Under the pieces are notes generated by a model. It was not told the DNA's origin. It made no database searches and saw nothing but the letters and a program-made list of their open reading frames with translations. A DNA stretch of 64,000 bases from Vandiemenella viatica. Its lineage: Eukaryota > Arthropoda > Insecta > Orthoptera > Morabidae. Position numbers and translations under genes: made by a program. Location of the stretch: contig CM061919.1 of NCBI GenBank assembly GCA_031002005.1, positions 225,306,739-225,370,738 on the forward strand, given 5' to 3'. Positions 1 to 11,170 of the stretch are shown one piece after another (the stretch's first letter is position 1; every line of letters begins with the position of its first letter).

Positions 1-1785
1 GGGAGTTGAGGAAGTCTATTAGATGATGCTCATCGTGGGTCCAGATCATAAAGATGTCGTCTATGTATCTGAACCACACAAGAGGTTTAATGGGAAGATT
101 GCTGAGGAATCGTTGTTCCAGACGGCCCAAGAAAAGGTTTGCATAGGATGGTGCCATGCGGTGCCCATTGCAGTACCACGTAACTGGTGGTAAATTTGTG
201 AATTAAAGGAAAAGTAGTTGTTAGACAGGATGAGGTTAGCCAAGGAAATGAGGAAGGATGTCTTGGGGAGGCTGCCGGGAGGTCGCATTTCCAGGAAGTG
301 TTCCATGGAGCTGAGGCCCTGTCCATGAGGGATGTTGGTGTAAAGGGAAGAGACATCTATGGAGACAAGGAAGGAGTCAGGTGGTAGAGGAGTGGGGACT
401 GTGGAAAGTCGTTCAAGGAAGTGTGGGGTGTCTTTAATGAATGAAGGGAGGTCCTGTACAAAAGGCTGGAGGTGCTGATCCACAAAAGCTGAAATCCGTT
501 CTGTAGGAGACCCATAAGCCGCAACTATAGGTCTCCCCGGATTTCCAGTTTTGTGGATCTTGGGAAGAAGGTAAAAGGTGGGGGTACGGGGATTCTGTGG
601 GGTAAGGAGGGACAAAGAGTTGGGGGAGAGTCCTTGTAAGGGGCCTTGGAGGTCAAGGAGAGAGCGTACTTGTTGGCATATTGAGGTTGTAGGATCTGTA
701 GGGTGTGGAAGGTATGTGTTGGTGTCAGAGAGCTGTCTCAAAGCTTCGGCCTCATAGTCACAGCGGTCCATGACTACGGTCGTTGAGCCTTTGTCAGCTG
801 GGAGAATAATGATGTTCCTGTTCTTAGACAGATCTCTCATGGCACGGGTTTCGTTAATACTGAGGTTGTTGGAGTGGGAAATGAAGTTGAGAAAAGATTT
901 TGAGGACAGGTTGGATGTGAGGAATTCCTGGAACATAAGGAGTGGATGGTGTTGAGGAAGGAGAGGTGGATCTAGTTTGGATGGAGGTTTGAAACGCTCT
1001 AGGCAGGGCTCAATCTCATCATGCTGAAAGTCATTATGATCCCGGGTGGCAAAGTGGTAACGCCACTGGAGAGTGCGACAGAACGCTAAAGAGTCCCGGA
1101 CCAAAGCAGCATGGTCAAACTTCGGGGTTGGGGAAAATGACAATCCCTTCGAGAGAACAGAGAGTTGAGATTCTGTTAACGGAGATGATGAAAGGTTCAC
1201 CACAGACTGCTGTGGTTTAGCAGGAGGTAGAGTGGCGGCTTTTGGTGTGGGTGGTAGAGGGGATGGGTGGGGGAGATTGAAAATGTGGGCAAGACAAGGG
1301 GTTTTGGAAATCAAGGGAGCTGTAGGAGTATGTTGAGGATGATTGGGATGTTGGTGAGGTAGGGGTAGACCCATAGCCAGGTAACTTTTTGCAAGTGCAG
1401 AAAGCTTGCGTAGATGTTTTTGTGCTTGTTTTGCTAAGATCTGTATACACTCTGATAGAATCTGCTGTAAATGATTAATTTTATTTGGGGCAGAAAGACA
1501 AAGAATTTTGTGTAGGGAGACAAGCTGGGCAGAATGCCAGTCTGTTTTGAACAAGAGCTGTTGAAGGACAAGTCTGGTGAAGTTAAGTGATTGTGTAAAG
1601 CGAAAGATGTGGAGTGGTGGGTGAATTTGTGGATGGCAGCCAGAGACAGGGAGTTTAATGGTTAATCCGTTTGGAGGAATGTTTAGAGAGAGGCAAGATT
1701 GAAGGAAGAGTGTATGTGAACGCAGTTTTGCAAGGCGGAAGGCGTGAAACTTGTAGGACGAGATGTATGAATCTATGGGTGACAT
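1..1785 (-). pseudogene. Penelope-like element (PLE copy 1) reverse transcriptase, one frameshift, runs off the window edge
   Basis: A 574-codon frame opens at 1785 and reads as the N-terminal region and most of the RT of a Penelope-like retroelement. Visible motifs are ILPADKGSTTVVM, YLLPKIHKTGNPGRPI, the catalytic box-A segment FLVSIDVSSLYTNIPH and the GTAMG segment. The frame is lost just after GTAMG, near position 170, where one base is missing relative to the paralogous copy at 5260-6822. The adjacent frame then continues with MAPSYANLF and an intact RYIDDIF catalytic box before leaving the window. RT function follows from family knowledge. The long N-terminal extension is proline- and histidine-rich and unassigned. 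A Met at 1785 is the most upstream start. Confidence 0.85.
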
Positions 1786-2639
1786 GTTAGGGGAAATAGA
1801 TTAATATGAATGATGAGGCCCAAAACTGTCCAAACAACTGTTGAGAAGAAAGGCTAAGTGTCACAAAGGGAATATCTGAATATGGTGCAAAGGATACAAC
1901 ACAGCGGGGAGGGGGGGGGGGACTTTTGAGAATTAAAAATAGTGTTTTGTATCAAGAAACAGCGGAAAAATCGTCCAAAAACGATACTTCAGAAAAATCG
2001 CGAAATGGAATAAGAAAGAACCGATCGCGGGAAGAAAAAAGATTATAAATTACAACACATCTGAAAAAATGTGAAAAATATTAATATTCGTGCTGTACGG
2101 AGAAACATTGGGAAAATCGGGCAGAGTGATTAATATCATAGAGAAAAGTCGATAAGCGCGAAACGGAATAAACAAAGAAATGCCGATCGCAAAAGCAAAA
2201 ATGTACAAAAAAACAATAATTATAGATATTTAGAAAGAAAATAAATACTAATTAAACTGCAGAGTAGGTGCAGAAAAACATTCGGAATCATTGTACTGAA
2301 ATTACAAAATGGAAAGCAGAGTGATGTAACAACTAGATCCTCGTGGCAATAATCCAGGTCGCGAGCGAGGTTAAAATACAGGAATTTTAAATATAATGTG
2401 CTGGTTGACATAAATAAGAGCAGTGCACGCACAGAACGGAGAAATTACACAAGGAATGTTTGGAATGCGAAAAAGCTAAAACATTCACATCAAAATACTG
2501 TAGTAAAAATCGGCTGCCAATGAAGGGCGAAAACGGAATTTTCCACCGAGAATATCCTGGCCACAGACAGAACAGATATACTAACGCAAACGGTTGGCTG
2601 TTTTTAAATCTATCAGATGTAGAAAACTAAGCATGATAT
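1786..2639. other. Unassigned AT-rich stretch between two PLE copies
   Basis: No coding region is recognised. A poly-G run lies at about 1906-1921. Several short segments repeat the theme aaaatcg/cgatcgc. On the minus strand this lies directly upstream of PLE copy 1 and downstream of the 3' end of PLE copy 2, so it may be the 5' untranslated region of copy 1. Confidence 0.4.
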
Positions 2640-3043
2640 TTTTCGCATATGATATATATAATTAGTTAATATAATTGCAAGGAAAGGGAAAATGACTCAT
2701 CACTCACCAAACTTGAAGGTAGCGACGAGAGAAGAAATATATCATGAACACACAAATAAACTCAATATTTTGGTTATTAAACCTTATTCATGATGGAGAA
2801 AATGAGTCATGAGGCTCGGGAGGTGTGCACACGCCAAGGGTTGCTACATGACTAGGTGGATTACCAATATGGCGGTGGGGCTGAGATATTGTATATAAAT
2901 ATGTAAATCGCAGATGGTGGTAGAAATGATAACATACAAAAAAGGGGGGAGAATTAAGTAAATAAATATGGACGGATAAATTCTGAAAAATAAAATAAGG
3001 TAATTCGTTAAATGACAATAATGCTACTACTATTCCTACTAAT
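2640..3043 (-). repeat. PLE copy 2, 3' terminal region (distal part)
   Basis: Read on the minus strand, this matches the plus-strand segment at about 7155-7562 nearly base for base: gtgtgcacacctcccgagcc, catgaataaggtttaataac, and a terminal block with gtgatgagtcattttccctt. Both copies end after CCTTGCAATTATATT. It is the non-coding 3' end of a PLE whose coding part resumes at 5222, beyond an insertion. Confidence 0.75.
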
Positions 3044-5221
3044 TAGTATAATAGACAAGTGTCATGCTGACGTCATGTCACACCATTACGTCAATCTATG
3101 ACGTTGCACTATGACGTCACGCTTTACGATATTATTTGTGGGAATACGCGTTATTTAATAACATTTCCAAGCATCAATGTATAAATTAACTCACAGAACA
3201 CTGAACTAAAAGTATGTATTGCGTTAAAATCGACATATCAATCATTAGATGCTTATATTTACGTAACATGCTTTTGATATGTAGAAGTATTCCTTAAATT
3301 CTTTGTCCATAGAAATATAAGATAAAAGCTTTGTATTTCGTGCATCAATGTAGAGAAAATTTTAGTTAAAGTATTACTTCGCATGGATCAGAATTACAAG
3401 TGGCATTTGATGTTACAGCATAGGGCATGAATAATTTAGTTTATTTCAAAATATTTTAAACTGTGTCCTATTATTGAAATTATTAATTCGTTTGAATGGA
3501 AATAGTTGCACCTTGATCCGGGAACTGTGCAATACTACATTACACTTAGAACAATAATACGTGGCATAATGTAAGTTTATAAGGTTTATTTTAATTTCCT
3601 TTGCTTTCACTGCATAATATTACTGACCCTATGCGTTCAGCAATTTTGTCAACCATTCAAACGTTTTACTACCAGTCTGAATCACAAAAAAGAAATGTGC
3701 AAAAACCCTTGAAGATTTTTGATCAAAATTATATCGCGATGCATTATTGCCACTAAAACGGAAAACAGTTCATGTATTAATATGTGTGAGATTGAAGTAT
3801 TGTTTTTCTGGCTAGAAGTTAACGTGGTTAGGTTGAAATGCAACCTGGACCCTAATGGAAACTGAAACCTTTCGCTACAACGCAAGGCACGAGGAATTAC
3901 ACTAAGCCGTGAATTGTCAGAACACTGAAATAAAAGTATGTATTGAGTTTAAATCGACATAATAAGTATTAGTAGACTTGATTCATTTAATAATAGATTC
4001 GTTTTATGTCAAAGTATTCGTTAAAATCATTGGCCACAGATAAGTAAGAGATATTTTGTCATTGTTAGCGGCAATTTGGATAGATTGTTATTAGAACTGG
4101 CACTTGACAGCAGAGGGCATAAGTAATTTTTTTAAAAAAATAATTTTAATTTTGTTTTCTTAAGTGTTCTGTTACTTTCATCATTGCTTTGATTTAACAA
4201 AACTAGTTCCACACTTTTCAGATCTACACAACATAGACTATATTCATACTAATATTACGTGAAATGATGTAAGTTGTTAAGATTTATTTTTAATTTCCTT
4301 TGCTTGTACTGATGCCATATTTCAGCCGCATGTAACTGTGTCAGCCATTCAAAGGTGTTAGTATCTATCTGAAACACGAATATAAAAAAGTAAGATGGAG
4401 AACCTGTAAAGATTTCTGTTTTAGTTAATATCGTGATGCATTATTACCACTAAAATGCGAAAAAGTAATGTATCACCATGCGTGTGATTAAAGTATTGTT
4501 TCATTTATCGCAAGTTCAGTATGTGGTTAGGTTGAAATACAACCTGGACCAGAATAGCAATGAAAAACTTTTCTTACAGGTCAAAGCACTATGAATTGCA
4601 CTGAACTATATTTTATGACAATTATATTTATTTAAGTGATTGCTAAGAAATGTAATGCTAGAATGGCATATTAATTAACAGTTGCTTTTTTTTAATGAAC
4701 TCATTACTTTGTCTGAATGAAAGAAGTTCCAAATTGTTCGCGACGAGTGCTACTTAAACCACAATTAAAACTAATATTACGATGACATAGCTTAGGTTTT
4801 CAAGATTTATTTTTAGCATCCTTCGTTTTCACTGGGGTCTTTATTTCAGGTGTTAAAACATGGACCTTCATCATAGAAAATAAGAAAGTTGTATGAAACT
4901 GTCAAGATTTTGGATCAATGTTTGTATCGCATGATGCATGATTGGTATCGATGCATGATGAAATTGACATGCAATACAGGGAAAATATTAATTCGTGTAT
5001 GAATTAAGTTTTGATTTTCTACCAGCTATATTGGCGAAGATTGTTGTTAGGCTGAAACGCAACCTGGACCAAACAGACAATGAAACTTTTTGCTACGTCA
5101 CAAGGGATGAGAAATTGCAGAACATTGAGCTTTATTTTATTACAATTATATTTAGGTACACTACTAAGAAGAAATCAGTTAATCCGTTAAACTCGTCATT
5201 TTTGACGGGCTTTGTGGCTAG
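3044..5221. mobile_element. 2.2-kb insertion of degenerate tandem units, 11-bp TSD
   Basis: The segment interrupts a PLE 3' region and is flanked by direct repeats TTCCTACTAAT (3033-3043 and 5222-5232). The paralogous PLE end at about 7150-7200 preserves the uninterrupted site with a single copy. Inside are roughly three decayed tandem units of 500-720 bp, recognised by the landmark AACCTGGACC (about 3842, 4541, 5061) and by GAACACTGAACTAAAAG-like blocks (about 3196 and 3918). The left end carries two TGACGTCA palindromes (3068-3075, 3112-3119). No coding region or convincing terminal inverted repeat is visible. The length of the duplication would suit target-primed retrotransposition or a Mutator-like cut; the class is unknown. 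Confidence 0.65.
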
Positions 5222-5259
5222 TTCCTACTAATAATGAGTGATGCGTCAAGGAAAGGAAT

Positions 5260-6201
5260 TTATCTGTGGTTGAGGCTGGTTGGGTGTCTGGTATCTAGGA
5301 TATTTTGGTAAGCAAGTTCCCATCTGCAAAGTTCTGAGGCGGCGGTAGTTTCGGGGAAAACTCTTATTGCTCTCACGGAGAAACAGTCATTGAAGTTGTG
5401 GTAGTTAGCATGTTCTGGCATGGGAAGATATAAATTGCGGGTGTGAACTGTTTGTCTGTGGCCATTCATTCTGGTCGAGAGTTGTTGTGTAGTCAGGCCT
5501 ATGTAAGAACTCGTGCAATGGCGACAAGTTAGCTGGTATATGATGTGCTTAGTGGAGCATGTGGCATGTCCAGTGATGGGAAAGGTTTCCCCTGTGACAG
5601 GGTTGGAAAATGTAGTAGTGGGAGGATGCATATTGCAGGTTTTGCAGCGAGGTATATTACAGAGAAAAGATCCATAAGGTGTTTTTGGAGAGTCAGATGG
5701 AGGGTATTTATGAACCAAGATGTTTTTGAGGTTACGTGGTCTGTTGAAACAAGTACGGGGGACAGTTGGCAGAATTTTTGGCAAAAGAGTGCGTATTTCT
5801 GGAAAGGAGCGAAGGAAGTCATGCCCCTGTTGTAGGATTCGATTGATGGATTCGAGACCAGGCGAGAACTGGGTGACAAAGACAGAGCTATGGTTGGATG
5901 CTAGAGGAGCCAGGAGGGTGTGGTTCCGTGTGGGGTGGGTGATTGCACGTGTGATTTTTTTTATGTACAAGATCTGCTGGGTAGGAGTGGGAAATAAGCG
6001 CTTGTGATAGGTTTGGGGTATACTGGAAGAGGGATTCAGCATCAGAACAGATACGTTTGCCACGGATAGCAAGGTTGTAGGGGAGGGAATGTTTGGTATG
6101 GAATGGGTGGCAACTGTCAAAATGTAGATATTGCTGTAGATTAGTTGGTTTGATATGGACAGAGGTGTGAAGAGTACCTTGCCTGAGTGTGATGTCAACA
6201 T
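5260..6201 (-). pseudogene. PLE copy 2, GIY-YIG endonuclease part
   Basis: The C-terminal half of a Penelope-like polyprotein. A CNIPRCKTCNMH cysteine cluster precedes IIYQLTCRHCTSSYIGL, the GIY-YIG core of PLE endonucleases, followed by STRMNGHRQ. The frame ends with LNHR and a stop a few bases before the 3' untranslated part. Family knowledge: this domain nicks DNA for target-primed reverse transcription. The upstream RT lies in a different frame (frameshift near 6010), so the copy is dead. The reading frame of the first 60 codons here is probably not the native one. Confidence 0.85.
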
Positions 6202-6822
6202 CGAGGAACGTCATGTGTGAACGGGAGTAGGTCCAGGTGAAATTAATGGAATGGCTATTGTTAATGGAATGGAGGAATTCTAGGAGTTGATCTTCACTGT
6301 GGGTCCAGATCATAAATATATTATCTATGTATCTGAACCACACAGTGGGTTTGAATGGAGTATGGTTGAGGAAACGTTCCTCCAGACATGCAAGGAACAG
6401 GTTGGCATAAGAGGGGGCCATGCAGGTGCCCATGGCAGTGCCACATATCTGGTGGTATATGGTGGAATTAAAGGTGAAGAAGTTTTTGGACAGGATCATG
6501 GGGGCCAAGGATGAAAAGAAATATGTACTAGGACGGCTGTGTGGGGGTCGCAGATCTGGGAAGTGTTCCAGGGCACTGAGACTCTGACAGTGTGGGATAT
6601 TAGTACTGAGAGAGGTTACATCAATGGAGACTAGGAAGGCATCTGGCGGTAGAGTTGTATGGACTGTGGCTAGACGTTCAAGGAAGTGTGGGATATCTTT
6701 GACATAGGAGGGAAGACTGTACAAAAGGTTGGAGATGCTGGTCCACCAATGCTGAAATCCGTTCAGTGGGTGCCACATATGCTGCAACTATAGGCCGTCC
6801 CGGATTGCTAACCTTGTGGATT
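5888..6822 (-). pseudogene. PLE copy 2, reverse transcriptase part, 5' truncated, altered catalytic box
   Basis: RT of the same element. Box A reads FLVSIDVTSLSTNIPH, followed by YHQICGTAMGTCMAPSYANL and the catalytic box RYIDNIF, in which the second Asp of the usual YIDD is Asn. Sequence up to about 6822 extends the homology in another frame (IHKVSNPGRPIVAAYVAPTE). At 6822/6823 the element is cut off and abuts an oppositely oriented PLE fragment. Amino-acid similarity to copy 1 is roughly two thirds over the shared region, so the two belong to different subfamilies. Confidence 0.85.
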
Positions 6823-7562
6823 TTCCATCACTGGACATGCCACATGCTCCACTACGCACATGATATACCAGCTAACTTGTCGCCATTGCAAGAGTTCTTA
6901 TATAGGCCTGACTACACAACAACTCTCGACCAGAATGAATGGCCACAGACAAACAGTTCACACCCGCAATTTATATCTTCCCATACCAGAACATGCTAAT
7001 TACCACAACTCCAACAACTTCAATGACTGTTTCACCGTGAGAGCAACAAGATTTTTCCTCAGAACTTCGCAGATGGGAACTTGCTTACCAAAATATCCTA
7101 GATACCAGACACCCACCCGGCCTCAACCACAGATAAAATTCCTTTCCTTGACATATCACTCATTATTAGTAGGATTAGTAGTAGCATTATTGTCATTTAA
7201 TTAATTACCTTATTTTATTTTTCAGAATTTATCCATCCATATTTATTTATTTAATTCCGCCACCTTTTTTTGTATGTTATTATTTCTACCACCATCTGCG
7301 ATTTACATATTTATATACAATATCTCAGCACCATCGCCATATTGATGATAATGCACCTAGTCATGTAGCAATCCTTGGCGTGTGCACACCTCCCGAGCCT
7401 CAGGACTCATTTTCTCCATCATGAATAAGGTTTAATAACCAAAATATTGAGTTTATTTGTGTGTTCGTGATATTTGTTCATCTCTCCTCAATACCTTCAA
7501 CTTTGGTGAGTGATGAGTCATTTTCCCTTTCCTTGCAATTATATTGCCTTAGTTTAATTATA
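6823..7562 (+). mobile_element. Inverted PLE 3' fragment: GIY-YIG tail and 3' terminal region
   Basis: Starts inside the PLE endonuclease (PSITGHAT in another frame, then MIYQLTCRHCKSSYIGL) and runs through the stop and the complete 3' untranslated region to CCTTGCAATTATATT. It is close to the 3' half of PLE copy 2 but in the opposite orientation, giving a head-to-head junction. It lacks the 2.2-kb insertion. Family knowledge: PLE copies commonly carry partial tandem or inverted duplicates at their 5' side. Confidence 0.8.
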
Positions 7563-7862
7563 TAATTAGTTAAGGATTCTTGAGAGTTGACCTGCCTTGA
7601 TTAATTTATCAGTACTTGCAACATTTATTTTGGAGAAGATTTCTGATGTCTACAGATTGTATACCGAACTTGTAAAATTTTGATGAAGAATACAATGAAC
7701 TTCAAATTTATTTGGAACATCAGTGAACTTTTAATTTATTACCTACCTTTGCAAGTTAAGGTGAATAGCTAGCTGGTGATCAAGATTAAAAGCAATCTGT
7801 TATCCTTAGGCTACATCACGTTCACAGTTCAGATAAAGCTATTATGCATAACCCCTCATGAT

Positions 7863-9437
7863 TAGTGATTGCAATCCAGCAAAGCAGGATCCCGCATCAT
7901 TAGACAGTCTGGCGGATCCCGCACAAAATTAAGCAGATCCGCAATCCGCAAAATCCGGCGGAAACGCGTTGTTGTCTGCATGATTCGCTGCCCCACTCGT
8001 TCTCTATCGGATGTTTTGCACTGTCTGCCTATACCCTTGCAGTTGGCATTTGACGCGTGTGAACAATCGTTTGTTTTTGTCAATCTTTGTCATTCGTAAG
8101 TAAATTGATATACTTTTACATATTCATTTTCGAGTACACAGTTCTGTAATTTGAGTTATGTTGCATATTTAGTAAGATTTTCTAATTATATAATTATTGT
8201 TTATGTGTCGCAAACGTTATCTGAACTACACAGTAACAGCGTTTTATTCACGGTTTCATTATTCCCATTTTCTGTATTTGAAGATAAAGTTATTGTGACA
8301 ATTTCCTTATTTGCGGCTGAAAATTTGATTATTCGTTGAAAAGAAACTAATGTTATCGTAATTTTAAAGATTGCATACCTATTTATATAGCAGCTATCAA
8401 AAGGCAATTGTATATCCTTTGACTTATTGTTGTTTTGGCTGCTGCCTCAATGAGTTTCTTTGACGAAAGCCGCCTGCTTACATGTGCCACTCAGGCTATC
8501 GATTAATGCCTCTTCTCCTTGTTATTATTTCGACTAAAGGCAAAAAAGTTATAATGAAGTATTCACGGGTGTATCGACAAATTGTGTTGTAGGAACACCA
8601 TACTTCGTCAGCTGCCTCCGTCGTCTCCCTCACGTGTGAAATTTCGCGTTTTTACAATGAAATCTGGAGATACAACCTATGAAAACTTCACCGCAATCAT
8701 TCGCCGATAAAGTCTCCTTTCTTACTAAAAAGTAATAATTTCCACTCTAAAAACATCGTTATGCCACATAAGTAAAACTGAAATACTTGACAGTTTAAGT
8801 GTTGGTGAGCAGTTTCTTTTAATAACATTGAATCAACTATAAGATCAATCAAGGAATCAGGAGATATAACAAGGAATCACACAATAATAATTTTTGTAAA
8901 AAAAGGCCAAGTTTCGTGCTTGTGCAGCGACAAAAAGTTATGAGATCTTGTTCTGAGCCAAGTCTACACTTTACAGAGTATATTCACTTCACTTTGTGAA
9001 ATGGAATACTTTCTCTCGGTGTTATGGAATGTTTATTTAGATTTTTTTAAAGAAAACTCTGATAACTTGGCCACTAAGCAAACCATGTTTTTAAACTTAT
9101 GTGATGTATTGTACGGCACATAATGACCTAACACCGAATATTTTTCATTTTTTATTATTTATTTAAAAATTGACTTAGATTAAAAAACAAAAATTTAAAA
9201 CCTCGAAATGTACTTAAGACATGCTAAAAAGTTTTAAAGTCATTTTGCCAATTAAAATATTGTTAACTGTTAATTTTTATCATTTAACATTAAAATTTAT
9301 TAATTAATTTAATTATTGTTTAATTTACTAATGTTTTAAGTAACTATGTTTTAAATATATGCGTTAAAAAACTGTTTGCACCAATCCCGCACGGATCCTG
9401 CGGGATTGGCGCAAATCCCGTGGGATTGGAATCCTTA
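7863..9437. mobile_element. Non-autonomous hAT-type DNA transposon, 8-bp TSD
   Basis: The element is bounded by a perfect 8-bp duplication CTCATGAT (7855-7862 and 9438-9445). The termini TAGTGATTGCAATCC and, inverted, TAAGGATTCCAATCC match at 11-12 of 15 positions. Both subterminal regions carry repeated, partly palindromic GGATCCGC / CGGGATTGG motifs, as expected for transposase-binding repeats in hAT elements. The roughly 1.3-kb interior is AT-rich and has no recognisable transposase, only short open frames. An 8-bp duplication plus TAGNG-type ends supports hAT; autonomous relatives would have to be elsewhere. Confidence 0.8.
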
Positions 9438-9489
9438 CTCATGATCAGCTTCGCGTCTCACACCCTATACAAACTTTAAATTGTTTCAA

Positions 9490-9895
9490 TGTTTTTGGTA
9501 AACTTATTCCAATCCCTTTGCCTAAGAAAGAAAATCTTCCCACATCCTTGTGACTGAAATTGAGTGCCAACTTGTGGTCATGGCCATCTTTTCCCTTCCA
9601 TGCATTACTTTAAATTCTTACACCAATATCTTTGAATACCTCATCACCAATAACTGTCATGTACACTCACATGATTCTCTTCACACTTCTCCTGTCTTCC
9701 AATGAACGCCATTCCAACTATTTTATCATATCAATTACTGATTATGTCTTGTATGCTAATTCTCAGAGACAAATCTAGCGGCCCTTCTTTGTGCATTCCC
9801 TCCAACTCCTGTATTTGATACCCAAAATGTGGGCCCCATACTGCAACACCATATTCAAGCAATGGTCTGATCAAAGTTTTAGTGATAGCTTATGT
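9490..9895 (-). mobile_element. LINE fragment, RT C-terminal region (CR1/Jockey-like family X)
   Basis: Read on the minus strand it encodes a decayed EYGVAVWGPHFGYQIQELEG-like segment followed by the 3' end seen in the sibling copies at 12900, 43190, 55010 and 57030 (LKEFK/LPREI-type tail). Several stops and frameshifts are present. The 5' part of the element is missing, as is usual for LINE truncation. Confidence 0.7.
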
Positions 9896-10379
9896 CATCA
9901 GTTAACATCCATATCAGTAACACAGTTATTGATAATAAAGAGGCTAAAACTATAAATGTTGGACTCTTTGCCTATGTACGGGCACACCTCACACAAAAAC
10001 TAAAGAAAGGATTTCAGCAAATGGCATAGAGAGATAGCTTATACCATCAGTTTGTTGTATAGCATACTTTTTATCCCGGCTGTACTATATTTTGTTCATG
10101 CACAGAGAGGCAAAATCTGTGAATTTTTGTAAGTGGACATCGATCAAGATTACCATAATCTATATAAATTACTTCTATTCTGTTCTCAAATGCCATTTTA
10201 CCGATATTTATCCCTGATATAGATTCATCACAAAATTTGCACAAAATTTAGGTAAAATGATAGGAATTAATTAAATGTTGAAAACAAAAGGCCCATGAAC
10301 ATCTCTGGTCCAAGGGTATGAAGTGACAGGCACTGCTAGTATTCAATAAAATTGAACATGAACAAATGTAATTACCTAC
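9896..10379. other. Intronic stretch downstream of host exon, no feature seen
   Basis: AT-rich sequence without a recognisable element or coding frame. It lies 3' of the donor site of the host exon on the minus strand. Confidence 0.4.
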
Positions 10380-10574
10380 CTGAGAAAGCTCCAACTCTGA
10401 TTTAAGGAGAATTACTGCCTTGTCATTGTCTGTGGATGATGTATGAATAAAATTTAATTCTTTTTCTTTTTTATGCAATTCTTCTTTCAATGACACATTT
10501 TCAGTTTTTTGAATCTGAAGATCTTTCTCCAATTTTAAAATAGTTGCTGTCAGTGACACATATCGTGGCTTTTG
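10380..10574 (-). CDS. Host gene internal exon (coiled coil)
   Basis: On the minus strand a pyrimidine-rich acceptor (ttatttcag) precedes 195 bases that translate without stops as 65 residues from QKPRYVSLTATIL to LLKSELELSQ, followed by a consensus donor GTAGGTAATT. Both ends fall in phase 0. The peptide is rich in E, K, L and S with a heptad-like hydrophobic pattern (ILKLEKDL, VSLKEEL), predicting a coiled coil. Unlike the surrounding frames it resembles no transposon protein known to me. It is phase-compatible with the exon at 20612-20731. The protein is not identified. Confidence 0.7.
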
Positions 10575-10989
10575 CTGAAATAAGAAATTAAATATATTAT
10601 ATAATTTTTATAACTGATGTATATATTTTTGTTATTTGCTTCCTATAAATCATAGCTTCACGAAAACATACAAATATCATCACTATCAAACTGCAGCAAA
10701 AGAGAAACTATAATTCATTCTTCTATATCAACAATGTGTGTTGATTTTTTTTTTCTTTCTCTGGCTTCTTGCTGACATCAACAATGTTTTATTGAATGTG
10801 GCATGCCATGATGTTCTACAATACAGTGCAGGTGTTTTTAATTTACACGAATATTAACCTTTTTATCTCACAATGGCAACTTAAGCAATTTTGCTGAGTA
10901 TGCAACCACAGTGATTAAAATCTTTTACTAGTAGTCCATACAAGAAGCATTCAATAATATATTTAACAAATATATTATACAAATAAGTT
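10575..10989. other. Intronic stretch, no feature seen
   Basis: AT-rich sequence upstream of the host exon acceptor. Nothing recognisable beyond a short poly-T run. Confidence 0.35.
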
Positions 10990-11170
10990 AGCAATTACCA
11001 AAGAGTATGCCAGCACACGTCAAAGTGCCACATCGGATCGACAGGGTACAGGTTCAAATCCCAAGCAGTGCATACCGGCTGACTGATTGGGGTTTTTAGT
11101 TAGTTATCGCAATCACCTAGGCAAATGCTGGATTAGTCACCAATCTTCACCTCATATACAATACATTTCA
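10990..11170 (+). repeat. tRNA-derived SINE
   Basis: Contains a B-box-like GGTTCAAATCC within a tRNA-like head, followed by a body GGGGTTTTTAGTTAGTTATC ... CTAGGCAAATGCTGGATTAG. The body resembles that of the SINE copies at 20279, 54749 and 61766, although the head differs. No poly-A tail or clear TSD was identified. Confidence 0.6.

Noticed and set aside
2788..3018. 76-codon minus-strand frame in the PLE 3' region
   Set aside because: The same region in the inverted paralogue does not keep the frame, so it is untranslated sequence.
5545..6007. Two open frames on the plus strand within the PLE
   Set aside because: Antisense to the well-supported GIY-YIG frame.
7500..7562. Hammerhead ribozyme in the PLE terminal region (TGATGAGTC motif)
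   Set aside because: The CTGATGA core and matching GAAA are not both present, so no ribozyme is claimed. A covariance-model search would decide.
10248..10559. 103-codon minus-strand frame taken whole as a gene
   Set aside because: The part beyond the donor at 10379 is intron; only 10380-10574 is supported as an exon.
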